Source: Lachnospiraceae bacterium
Lineage (GTDB): Bacteria; Bacillota; Clostridia; Lachnospirales; Lachnospiraceae
Reading direction: 5' to 3'
DNA: 7,981 nucleotides
Assembly: GCA_900766925.1 (NCBI GenBank)
Contig: CAAFXG010000320.1
Span: 1 to 7,981, forward strand
How positions within the stretch are numbered: position 1 is the stretch's first letter; every line of letters starts with the position of its first letter. Positions 1-6,812 of this stretch are shown piece after piece. The notes under the pieces are model-generated. The model saw only the letters and a list, made by a program, of their open reading frames with translations, was not told where the DNA came from and did not search any database. Position numbers and translations under genes: made by a program.

Positions 1-1211
1 CTCAAAACTGCTATGTTAAACCGACCCTCCAAAACCTTCATTCTGGCGGTTTTGCAAATAGTGATGGACGCGAAACAATACTTAATGTTTCAACAAAAAC
101 CCAAGCTCGTGGACAGAAGGCAGGAATGCTTACTTATTCTGGCAATACCTACTGTTCAAAATTGAAAATTGGAAGCACTCTTCTTATTGTTGATAATTAC
201 ATCACAAATAGTGCATCTAATGAAAAGAGTAAAGTAAATCAGGATGAAATTCTAATTACCGAACTTGTACATTATTTCTCTGCTGACGAAACTTATAGTA
301 ATCATTTTGTAGGAATTCCGTCTGCATGTGATTTTCCTCCTTATTCAAATAGTGATGTTTATCCTATCGCACAATCTTGCAGAGCAAAAGTTAGAGATAA
401 TGAAGATCCAAATAATTTAGGACGCGTTCGTGTTCAGTTCGATTGGCAAGCACAACTTGATGATGGAATGATGACTCCATGGTTACGAATGTCACAACCA
501 TACGCAGGTGGCGGCAAAGGGTTCAGCTTCATTCCTGAAATTGGAGAAGAAGTTATGATTGATTTTGAGGGTGGAAATGCAGAGCGACCTTATGTAAAGG
601 GAACGTTATATAATGGAGTTGGTGATCCTGATGGTAAATGGTTACCAAACAACAACAGTAGCAACCAAATTAAAGCAATACGAACAAGAAACGGACATAC
701 CATAGAAATCCATGATGAAGGAGACAATGGTTATATCCGTATTTATGATAATGAGAAAGAAAACTATATCCTTACATTCTCAACTGATGAGAAACTCATC
801 AAATTGGAGTCAACGGGCAATATAGAACTCTATGCCCAAAACGATATTATCATGCATGCAGGTCATGACATCAATGCTAGTGCCGACAATGACATCTTCA
901 TTGCTGCTGGGCATGATATGCAACGGACAGCCGACAACGATATTCGGGAACATGCAGGTAATGACCGCTCTACCTCTATCGACCGCAATGATTCTCTTAC
1001 CGTAGAAAGCAATCAGTTCATAAAGGTCAACGACAATAAAGATGAGCAAATAGCCCACAAACTGCAAGTGACGGCTGAGAATATTCGCGAGGAGGCAAAA
1101 AAGTCCTTGTTGGAATACTCAACTGTGCATCAACAGAAAGCAAATGCTACGATGGCAATTAATGCTGGTACACAAATTGACATTAAGGCCAATAAGGTGA
1201 AAGTGAATTAG
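1..1211 (+). CDS. vgrG: VgrG, type VI secretion spike protein (5' end outside window)
   Basis: The reading frame is open from base 3, so the gene starts before the window and the ATG at 126 is internal. About 402 C-terminal residues are visible. VgrG forms the trimeric spike at the tip of the T6SS tube, carries effectors and is capped by a PAAR-type protein. The gp5-like OB-fold is at about 363-620, with the motif GRVRVQFDW, then WLRMSQPYAG and a GEEVMIDFEGG segment typical of VgrG. From about 690 (TRNGHTIEIHDE) the protein becomes the beta-helical needle, with an octad repeat at 831-965. The end KANKVKVN followed by a stop looks natural, with no fused C-terminal toxin. Codon use becomes somewhat more GC-rich from about 800, which could mark an old recombination joint (inference). 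The PAAR-like gene starts 14 bp after the stop, as expected for a spike/tip pair. The family call is confident; the T6SS subtype iii of Bacteroidetes is inferred from context. Confidence 0.95.
   Translation, partial: QNCYVKPTLQNLHSGGFANSDGRETILNVSTKTQARGQKAGMLTYSGNTYCSKLKIGSTLLIVDNYITNSASNEKSKVNQDEILITELVHYFSADETYSNHFVGIPSACDFPPYSNSDVYPIAQSCRAKVRDNEDPNNLGRVRVQFDWQAQLDDGMMTPWLRMSQPYAGGGKGFSFIPEIGEEVMIDFEGGNAERPYVKGTLYNGVGDPDGKWLPNNNSSNQIKAIRTRNGHTIEIHDEGDNGYIRIYDNEKENYILTFSTDEKLIKLESTGNIELYAQNDIIMHAGHDINASADNDIFIAAGHDMQRTADNDIREHAGNDRSTSIDRNDSLTVESNQFIKVNDNKDEQIAHKLQVTAENIREEAKKSLLEYSTVHQQKANATMAINAGTQIDIKANKVKVN
831..965 (+). repeat. Octapeptide repeats of the VgrG beta-helix needle
   Basis: The encoded segment repeats every eight residues (24 bp) around an x-A-x-x-D core: YAQND, HAGHD, SADND, AAGHD, TADND, HAGND. 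The spacing is exactly eight residues across six copies, and GHD and DND forms alternate over part of the run. In VgrG and phage gp5 such octads build the trimeric beta-helix. The repeat is visible at protein level; the DNA copies have diverged (for example catgcaggtcatgac against gctgctgggcatgat). Confidence 0.8.
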
Positions 1212-1225
1212 AATTATTTGGTCAT

Positions 1226-3547
1226 ATGGATGTGTTAGGAACGATTGGCTCTTTGCCCAAGAAGATCGGTGATGTCACCACAAGTATTTCAACGGGTGCG
1301 GTATCTCTTGACACGATGGTTGGCAAGATGGATGCCGCTATTAAGGGCGTTCCAACATACAATCCAGTCAGTGGGGCAATTGTGGGTGGCTTGTCAAAGA
1401 CTACAGGAGCTCTGAAAAAAGGCACAAGTGCCATTAGTAACGCCGGTAAGAAAATACAGACAGTAGGGGCAGGCGTTTCAACGGCTTTGCAACCAATAGG
1501 TGTTGCAGCTCATACTATTAAACAGTCATTGCAAGACCTGCAAAATTGTCAGGAGATTGTGGCATCATCTGCATTGGTAGTAAATGCAGTGGTAGACAGT
1601 TGCTCTGGCCATTTCCATCCAAGGATAAATGAGCAAGTCCTTAATAAGTTTGATGGACAATGGGATTCTTGGGCAAAAACAATTAATGGCATATATCAGC
1701 AACTGTCTCCTACAGGGCAAGCAAACATTTTGGAGAGTCTTGCCAAGGGCGGTTTTGGTGACAAGGTGTTTTACTTAGGTAGTGCCATTAAGAATGAGTC
1801 AGCTGGTATATTTGGGGGGATAGCTGATTTTGAAGATGCCTTACATGCTTTCGAAGGAAGCTATAGAAATCCGATTGTAGCAGCCAAGAAGATAGAAACA
1901 GGGGTCAAGAATATTATGAATGCGACAGAGCGTGTTGCCAATTCCATTAACAATATGGTAAAGATTTATCAGAAGGGAATGGGACAGAATATTACAGGCA
2001 ACCCAATTCTGTCATATATTGGTAATTTGCATAATACAAAGGCTGTATCTGCAATCAATAAGGCTCTGACGGCAGTAGGTGGTACAGCAACGCTATTGTC
2101 GGATGCACCAAGTCTTCAGAATGCATTGAAAGACAAAGATCCTCGCGCAATCTATTCAGCAGGAAAGAAAACAATAGATGATGCAAAAATAATCATCAAA
2201 GGTCTGAAAGATGCCGATAAAGCAAGGAAAGTAACGTCTCTTGCTAAAGGAGCATTAACGGGAGGGGCCGCTCCGGTAAATCAGACAGCAGCACAGCAAC
2301 AAACGCCACAGAAAGACAGTCAGGATGGTTCGGGAAATACAGACTCATACGTTTGCTCCGGCGCAAAAATGAAATGTAGCTTCGGAGACAAAATTGCTCA
2401 GTTAACGGTATATCCTGATCGTACCGTTTTTCTTACAGGGCAGCCGATGGCAAACATCTCTGACCATACATCTTTATATAATATTGCCCCATTTGGAAAA
2501 TGTCATACCACAAGTTACCCTTCGACAGGTTCTGCAACAGCTGCGAATCATGGAAAACTTACTCCCATGCCATGTATCCCTGGCACTAACAGCAATTGGA
2601 TGCAAGGAAAGAATGACTATATCATAAAAGGTGCCCCAGCTTTATTGAAGTCCTCTTTTTGCCGTTGTTGCTATGGGGGAGTGATTACAATCACGGATGA
2701 TGGGCAGAGAGATACTGGCAGTGCAGATCTGAGTAGAGCGTTATTGCTTCCTAAAGAAGAATTGAGCCGTAGTGCAGAAGAGAAAAGCAAACTGGATATT
2801 GATTCCGTATTGGATGGTATACAAACCGCTTTGGATTTTGCTGGATTTATTCCTGGAGTGGGTGCAGTTCCTGACTTGTTAAATGCTGCCATCTATGCTA
2901 CACGTGGTGACATGGTAAATGCAGGTATGTCTGTATTGGCAGCCGTTCCTGGCATTGGCGATGCAGCTGCAGGTGCAAAAATTGCAATGAAAGGAGTAAA
3001 AGCGGCAAAGAAAGCTGGTAAATTAACTGATGGTTTGCAAACTGGAAAGAAAGTAAATTCTGAACTTTCATACGATCGGGAAGCCTTAAGGAGGCATAGG
3101 GCAAAAATGGCAGGACTTGATCCTGATGCACCGCATGAATCAAGAATTCTTTATGATACAGCTTCAGAGCAAGCTAAAAATACCAAGTGCCATGATTTGA
3201 TCAAAAGAAGGCCCAAGGATTCTCAGTCTGTTCCTGCGAAAGATAATAATCCTTTCGGATTGACAGAAAGAGACCTATGGGAAACAAAAAAAGAACAAAC
3301 GTGGGATAACGTCAAGAAATCACAGGAACAATCTTCTTGGAATCCATTGACAGTAAAAGGCAAACCAGATGTCCCTGAATCAGATATAAATAGCTCTACT
3401 CCAAAATCTACTCATGGCACACCGTCTCCGGAAGATGTGCTCAAGGACAATAAGATGCATAAGTATGGAGATTATAAGCCCAAGCCTGATTACAATGTAG
3501 ATAAAGGGAAACCAGATGTTGGTAAGAAGATAGATTTTGATGCTTAA
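1226..3547 (+). CDS. DUF4280-type PAAR-like T6SS spike-tip protein with C-terminal extension
   Basis: This 773-residue protein probably caps the VgrG spike and carries or recruits a toxic cargo. Residues 1-370 are a Gly/Ala/Ser-rich and helical N-terminal region that I do not recognise; it may bind VgrG or a chaperone. Residues about 375-492 are the PAAR-like domain: it opens with YVCSGAKMKCSFG, continues with MPCIPG near 448-453 and ends with ALLKSSFCRCCYGGVITITD. Its cysteines are 377, 384, 426, 450, 479, 481 and 482; some may bind zinc, as in PAAR tips. Residues 527-598 form a hydrophobic Gly/Ala/Pro segment (GFIPGVGAVPDLLNAA, AAVPGIGDAAAGAK) like the pre-toxin linkers of polymorphic toxins. 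Residues 611-773 are hydrophilic and Lys/Asp/Pro-rich, with KGKPDV at 711-716 and 760-765; I recognise no nuclease, peptidase or ADP-ribosyltransferase motif there. The tail may be an unknown toxin, a docking tail for the next protein, or a remnant. The ATG lies 14 bp after the vgrG stop. Confidence 0.9.
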   Translation: MDVLGTIGSLPKKIGDVTTSISTGAVSLDTMVGKMDAAIKGVPTYNPVSGAIVGGLSKTTGALKKGTSAISNAGKKIQTVGAGVSTALQPIGVAAHTIKQSLQDLQNCQEIVASSALVVNAVVDSCSGHFHPRINEQVLNKFDGQWDSWAKTINGIYQQLSPTGQANILESLAKGGFGDKVFYLGSAIKNESAGIFGGIADFEDALHAFEGSYRNPIVAAKKIETGVKNIMNATERVANSINNMVKIYQKGMGQNITGNPILSYIGNLHNTKAVSAINKALTAVGGTATLLSDAPSLQNALKDKDPRAIYSAGKKTIDDAKIIIKGLKDADKARKVTSLAKGALTGGAAPVNQTAAQQQTPQKDSQDGSGNTDSYVCSGAKMKCSFGDKIAQLTVYPDRTVFLTGQPMANISDHTSLYNIAPFGKCHTTSYPSTGSATAANHGKLTPMPCIPGTNSNWMQGKNDYIIKGAPALLKSSFCRCCYGGVITITDDGQRDTGSADLSRALLLPKEELSRSAEEKSKLDIDSVLDGIQTALDFAGFIPGVGAVPDLLNAAIYATRGDMVNAGMSVLAAVPGIGDAAAGAKIAMKGVKAAKKAGKLTDGLQTGKKVNSELSYDREALRRHRAKMAGLDPDAPHESRILYDTASEQAKNTKCHDLIKRRPKDSQSVPAKDNNPFGLTERDLWETKKEQTWDNVKKSQEQSSWNPLTVKGKPDVPESDINSSTPKSTHGTPSPEDVLKDNKMHKYGDYKPKPDYNVDKGKPDVGKKIDFDA

Positions 3548-3552
3548 TCAGA

Positions 3553-3702
3553 ATGGAATACTTTATTGCGTTATTTAGGGATTTGAGAGATGTGACATCG
3601 GCCTATTGCAATTCAATATTTTGCAGAATCCGAGAAATTTCATCAGCGTCTCTGCGATTTTTTTATGGAACGGTACACTATCAAGAACTAAGTGATGAAT
3701 AA
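3553..3702 (+). CDS. Small ORF of 49 codons, doubtful
   Basis: ATG-initiated, ending in TAA, and filling most of the 175-bp gap between the PAAR-like gene and the next large gene. It starts 5 bp after the PAAR-like stop and ends 20 bp before the next ATG. The predicted peptide begins MEYFIALFRDL and ends VHYQELSDE, with two cysteines and no clear membrane segment or known motif. The tight spacing on both sides fits either a real small protein or the remnant of a larger cargo gene. The open length is short enough to arise by chance in AT-rich DNA, so it is listed as a possibility only. Confidence 0.25.
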   Translation: MEYFIALFRDLRDVTSAYCNSIFCRIREISSASLRFFYGTVHYQELSDE

Positions 3703-3722
3703 TATACGAAAAATAGTATTGC

Positions 3723-4949
3723 ATGAATAACGTTGTTGGTGCAGATTCTGTAAACAAGAAAAAAGCAGAAGAACAAGAATTATTAACAGCAAAGGTAAAT
3801 GCTGATGTCGCCATAGTTCTGCCTGTCGATGTTGAGCCTGATGCTCAATTTGAATTGCAATATGATGCGATTTCGGAAGCGATAAACAACTATATAGAGC
3901 GATATACTATTGATGCACGTGTCGAAAAGGTAGAATACAACTTGTCCAGTCCCGAATTGTCTGATAAAGATGCCACAAATAACCTTAAAGAGTCGTTGAC
4001 GGGAACAACTGACGAGATAACAACTTCAAAAGGAACAATTCATATTGAGAATGATGCAATTAAAGATAACAAAGTTACGTTGACATTTAAGCTATCTGTC
4101 GAGGAGAATGTATATCTTGATGAAAGTGATGAAAATCCTTCAGATGAGATTAATTGTCGACAAGTAGCAAAAACATCTTCTCAAAATCCAGTTCCTAAAA
4201 ATAGCGTCTCATCCAATGTAAATAGTCAACGAAATGGAGCTCTGATAATACAAAGTGCAGAAACAAAACTGTATTGGCAAAGTGCTCCAAAAGCAGAGTT
4301 ATATTGGCAAAACGCACCATCAAACATATCTAAAGAGGTTAAAAGTAAAATTAAGATTTCTGATGAAGTCAAAGATAATGTTGTCGATTATTCCAACAAA
4401 ATAAGTTCAGGAGTTGATAGCGCCATGAATAATGTTAACGTCAGTAGATTTGATACAGCAAGTGTACGTGACTACAAACAAAATTTAAGATATGGGAATA
4501 ACGGAAGAGTTTATACAAATCCTAATGCTAGAGGAAACCAATATTATAAAATAGTAGGTACTCTTTCTGACAATAAGGTTGTAAACCGTTTAGGCACTGC
4601 TAGTAAGGTCATATCATATGGTACCACTATATATAGGGCAAGTGAAGAATATTCCAAAGCAAGTACATCACAAGAAAAAGGACGAGTAGTAGGCGCAACA
4701 ACAGGAAAGGTTGCAGCGGGCACAGCTGCAGGAACCGTTGCGTCAGTTGCAACAACGGCCGTTTTAGTAACAATTGCTGGTGCTGCTGGAGTTACAACAG
4801 CCCCTGTAACTTTGATAGTAATTGCAGGTTGTTCCATTGTTGCTGGCGTAGCTGCTTCAAGTGCAGTTGAAGGTGTTGGAGAGGAAATTGGTGGCAATGC
4901 TGGAGCTTGGGCGGTAAATAAATGGCAGAGTCTAAAAAAAAATAAATGA
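3723..4949 (+). CDS. Candidate T6SS effector with C-terminal glycine-zipper hydrophobic segment
   Basis: I do not recognise this 408-residue protein as a named family. An in-frame stop lies just upstream (3714-3716), so ATG 3723 is the first possible ATG start. There is no signal peptide. Residues 20-135 look like an alternating strand/helix domain with acidic patches; 140-180 is a Ser/Asn-rich linker; 182-201 is a tandem decapeptide repeat (LYWQSAP, LYWQNAP); 200-260 is charged and probably helical. Residues 324-396 are strongly hydrophobic and rich in Gly, Ala, Thr and Val (GKVAAGTAAGTVASVA, VTLIVIAGCSIVAGVAASS), resembling the glycine-zipper membrane-inserting segments of some secreted toxins. 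Position after VgrG and the PAAR-like protein, and 9 bp before a probable immunity gene, suggests a T6SS effector acting on membranes; this is inference. The gene is more AT-rich than vgrG's 3' end or the PAAR-like gene, consistent with acquired cargo. It could instead be an adaptor for such an effector. Confidence 0.75.
   Translation: MNNVVGADSVNKKKAEEQELLTAKVNADVAIVLPVDVEPDAQFELQYDAISEAINNYIERYTIDARVEKVEYNLSSPELSDKDATNNLKESLTGTTDEITTSKGTIHIENDAIKDNKVTLTFKLSVEENVYLDESDENPSDEINCRQVAKTSSQNPVPKNSVSSNVNSQRNGALIIQSAETKLYWQSAPKAELYWQNAPSNISKEVKSKIKISDEVKDNVVDYSNKISSGVDSAMNNVNVSRFDTASVRDYKQNLRYGNNGRVYTNPNARGNQYYKIVGTLSDNKVVNRLGTASKVISYGTTIYRASEEYSKASTSQEKGRVVGATTGKVAAGTAAGTVASVATTAVLVTIAGAAGVTTAPVTLIVIAGCSIVAGVAASSAVEGVGEEIGGNAGAWAVNKWQSLKKNK
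4266..4325 (+). repeat. Tandem 30-bp repeat encoding LYWQ(S/N)AP
   Basis: Two adjacent copies of a ten-residue unit, at residues 182-191 and 192-201 of the 408-residue protein, share LYWQ-x-AP. The DNA copies contain ctgtattggcaaagtgctcc and ttatattggcaaaacgcacc, so the duplication has diverged mostly at wobble positions. It lies in the linker before the helical and hydrophobic C-terminal parts. Confidence 0.75.
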
Positions 4950-4958
4950 TAAAATCAT

Positions 4959-5756
4959 ATGTTCTTGCAATTTAAGGATTTTGGGGCTCCAATTGAAGTT
5001 GAAATAGTAAATTTTGAACAAGGTCAACTTATTATTGGCTATTATTCTATTGCCGAGGACAAGAGATATATGTTGCAGACTTCCGTTGAAGGAACAGAAT
5101 ATATAGTTGGATTAGCCCCATATGGCGGTATAACTATATGGAGTACGGACAAGTTGAAAAGAACAATTATTAAAAGGTTAAATGCAGAAGCACTAGTAAA
5201 CCAACAATATAATACAATCAACGATAATTTACCATCTCGTGACCTCTTCGAAAACTATATGAAGCAATTCACATACCGCTATCAGGTATTGTTTGAACAT
5301 TGGGATGAAGATGGGGAGAAGTGGACTAAACACAACGAGGAAGAAGATGAATTGATTCCTGAGTTCGACTACATAGAGGAATCCCTCTACGACGGCACTC
5401 ACGACAAGCTCCATGATGGCGGTCTGATGAAATACCATCAAGCAGGGAAGCCGAAGAAGCTGCGCGTGGAATGGCATATAGGCAAATCAGAGTATTCTGC
5501 TTACTTCTGGTTTGAGGACGAAAGAATACGGGAGGTGTTTGACAGGTTCTATGGTGCACATCCTGATACCAAGACGGACTTTATCATACGTATTGATGCA
5601 GAAAAAAGAAAATACGAGCTGGCACTCTATCGGTATGGACTGAAAGAACCGCAGGTGATACCAGAGGATGTCTACGAGCTCTTGGTTTTCAAGAATAAAT
5701 TCGAGGACTATCGCTCTGATAATTATAATCAAGAACGTGGTGCTTGGATATGGTGA
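4959..5756 (+). CDS. DUF2931-like protein, candidate T6SS immunity protein
   Basis: 265 residues, starting 9 bp after the stop of the candidate effector. The segment EYIVGLAPYGGITIW at residues 47-61 and the later KPKKLRVEWHIG block (164-175) recall Bacteroidetes DUF2931 proteins, which I remember as small lone or cargo-linked proteins; the match is from memory and moderate. There is no signal peptide or membrane span, and it is rich in aromatic and acidic residues, ending NYNQERGAWIW. Adjacency to the effector candidate suggests it protects the producing cell, but if the toxin acts on membranes from the periplasm a cytoplasmic immunity protein would be unexpected. Codon use changes inside the gene: residues 1 to about 90 are AT-rich like the upstream effector gene, whereas from about 5226 codons such as ctc, gac, cgc and ttc become frequent. 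This suggests a recombination joint within the gene, with a specificity-determining N-terminus and a shared C-terminus. A 42-bp gap separates it from the ubiquitin-like gene. Confidence 0.7.
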   Translation: MFLQFKDFGAPIEVEIVNFEQGQLIIGYYSIAEDKRYMLQTSVEGTEYIVGLAPYGGITIWSTDKLKRTIIKRLNAEALVNQQYNTINDNLPSRDLFENYMKQFTYRYQVLFEHWDEDGEKWTKHNEEEDELIPEFDYIEESLYDGTHDKLHDGGLMKYHQAGKPKKLRVEWHIGKSEYSAYFWFEDERIREVFDRFYGAHPDTKTDFIIRIDAEKRKYELALYRYGLKEPQVIPEDVYELLVFKNKFEDYRSDNYNQERGAWIW

Positions 5757-5798
5757 ACAAGATAATCAATTAGTAATAACATATAAAAATAAATAATT
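5757..5798 (+). promoter_or_regulatory. A/T-rich leader before the ubiquitin-like gene
   Basis: The 42 bp between the DUF2931-like stop and the next ATG are nearly all A and T, ending in aaaataaataatt just before the ATG. Such A/T-rich leaders without a Shine-Dalgarno box are typical of well-translated Bacteroidetes genes. I see no clear Bacteroidetes -7 box (TAnnTTTG), so a promoter is possible but not shown. The change of base composition here makes it a plausible boundary between the T6SS cargo block and the ubiquitin-like block. Confidence 0.3.
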
Positions 5799-6128
5799 AT
5801 GGCAACTGAAGAATTTTACGAGGAAGAAGAGTTTATCATCAACCTCACCATCGATGGAACTGAGTTCGAAGAAGTAGAAGTTAAGGTTACAGACCCTAAC
5901 AAGACTATCCGTGATCAAATCACAAGTATTGTGTCCGTGTTCGAGCTACCGAAGATTGATAATGGTGGCAATCCTATCCAGTATCTGCTTGGGCAGATTA
6001 TGGAAGAAGGTGAAGAACCTGAAATCCTTGAATTTGAAGATGAGGATGGACGTGAGCAGGCTCTTATCGACTACAACATCCAGCCTGGAGATCATCTTCA
6101 CTTAATTTCTGTACCTATTGCGGGCTAA
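5799..6128 (+). CDS. Ubiquitin-like beta-grasp protein ending in a C-terminal glycine
   Basis: This 109-residue, strongly acidic protein has the expected order of a beta-grasp fold: strand FIINLTIDG, strand FEEVEVKVTD, helix KTIRDQITSIVSVFEL, then a Gly/Asn turn, strand PEILEFEDEDG, and a C-terminal IQPGDHLHLISVPIAG. The 'D-x-x-I-x-x-GD-x-L-x-L' ending is typical of ubiquitin-like and YukD/EsaB-type proteins. About ten acidic residues precede the fold. The chain ends exactly at Gly109, so it would be ready for activation at its C-terminus without cleavage of a tail, unlike precursors that need a protease. The E2-like gene follows after 18 bp, the main reason to read it as a conjugated modifier. 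Alternatives are a YukD-like protein that is never conjugated or a sulfur carrier (ThiS/MoaD type); those usually end in a double glycine and are shorter. The ATG at 5799 follows an A/T-rich leader. Targets are unknown. Confidence 0.85.
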   Translation: MATEEFYEEEEFIINLTIDGTEFEEVEVKVTDPNKTIRDQITSIVSVFELPKIDNGGNPIQYLLGQIMEEGEEPEILEFEDEDGREQALIDYNIQPGDHLHLISVPIAG

Positions 6129-6146
6129 AAATCTTTCTGACAGAAT

Positions 6147-6812
6147 ATGAATGATACTATAAACAACTTTAATCAGAAGGAATTATCTGGTCGTGATGCC
6201 AGACTATGGAAAGAATGGAAAGAACTTGATACCCTTTGTGCTAAGCGCAAGGCTACAAGTCCAAATCCACGCCAGCCATCTTTGTCTTATATTGTCCGTC
6301 GAAAGAATGTGATGGGCTTGCCGACCGAATATGAGATTTGGTATCGTTGCAAGTCAATTGTAGGAGTTAAAGGTGATACTATTCCACGTGAACCAATATT
6401 TGGTTATCTCCACAAAATGAGTATCGTATTGCCAAATAACTATCCATCTGCGGACGGTAATCCAATCTTCACTTTCCGTACAGACATTTGGCATCCAAAT
6501 ATACGTTATTCTGGAAGTTTCAAAGGACACGTATGTTTAACCATTAAGGAGATGGGAGTTCTTGCCTCTTTGAAGGATTTGGTTTTGCGTGTTGAAAGAT
6601 ACTTGAAGTATCAGATGTATCACGCACAAAATACCTATCCTTACCCAGAAGACCAAAATGTAGCTGAGTGGGTACGTGAGGAAGGAGAACCTAATAATTG
6701 GGTAAAATTTGCTCAGGAGATGCCCGAACCCAACACTCCAGCTAAGAAAGCAGAAACAGAGACTCCAACCCCTGTTAAACTCAAACCAATGATAAAATCA
6801 CGGACAATATGA
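6147..6812 (+). CDS. E2-like ubiquitin-conjugating enzyme
   Basis: 221 residues with the hallmarks of the UBC fold: an N-terminal helix (RDARLWKEWKELDTL), a beta-meander, VLPNNYPSADGNPIF at 94-108 matching the E2 'P-x-x-YP-x-x-P' segment, then WHPNI at 115-119 (the HPN motif, whose Asn118 helps the transfer reaction) and the catalytic-site region GHVCL with Cys130. In known E2 proteins this cysteine carries the modifier as a thioester after transfer from an E1. The C-terminal part includes YPYPEDQNVAEWVREEGEP, then a Pro/Thr/Lys tail (193-221) that is probably flexible and may bind partners. UBC domains are usually about 150 residues, so the tail is extra. Its partner is most likely the Ubl gene 18 bp upstream. 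The stop codon overlaps the next start (ATGA), so the downstream exported protein is probably translationally coupled. No E1-like or JAB gene is in the window. The motif set makes the family call strong; the pathway is unknown. Confidence 0.92.
   Translation: MNDTINNFNQKELSGRDARLWKEWKELDTLCAKRKATSPNPRQPSLSYIVRRKNVMGLPTEYEIWYRCKSIVGVKGDTIPREPIFGYLHKMSIVLPNNYPSADGNPIFTFRTDIWHPNIRYSGSFKGHVCLTIKEMGVLASLKDLVLRVERYLKYQMYHAQNTYPYPEDQNVAEWVREEGEPNNWVKFAQEMPEPNTPAKKAETETPTPVKLKPMIKSRTI

Noticed and set aside
126..1211. ATG at 126 as the vgrG start
   Set aside because: The frame is open back to the window edge and the upstream residues continue a VgrG-like protein, so this Met is internal.
3620..3664. 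Possible intrinsic terminator after the PAAR-like gene (short complementary GCAGA/TCTGC before a run of seven T)
   Set aside because: The pairing is only about five bases with a long interrupted loop, and the site lies inside the small ORF; too weak to call.
4544..4897. 117-codon open frame on the - strand
   Set aside because: It mirrors the Ala/Gly/Val-rich hydrophobic segment of the + strand gene; low-complexity codons produce an open antisense frame.
4943..4958. Small inverted repeat atgat/atcat between effector and immunity genes
   Set aside because: Five-base arms with a three-base loop in AT-rich DNA are expected by chance.
5229..5732. Three overlapping - strand open frames of 77-82 codons
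   Set aside because: All lie within the DUF2931-like gene, show no protein features of their own and conflict with the single-strand operon layout.
5799..6128. Ubl as a ThiS/MoaD sulfur carrier
   Set aside because: Those are usually shorter and end in a double glycine; the E2-like neighbour fits a conjugated modifier better.
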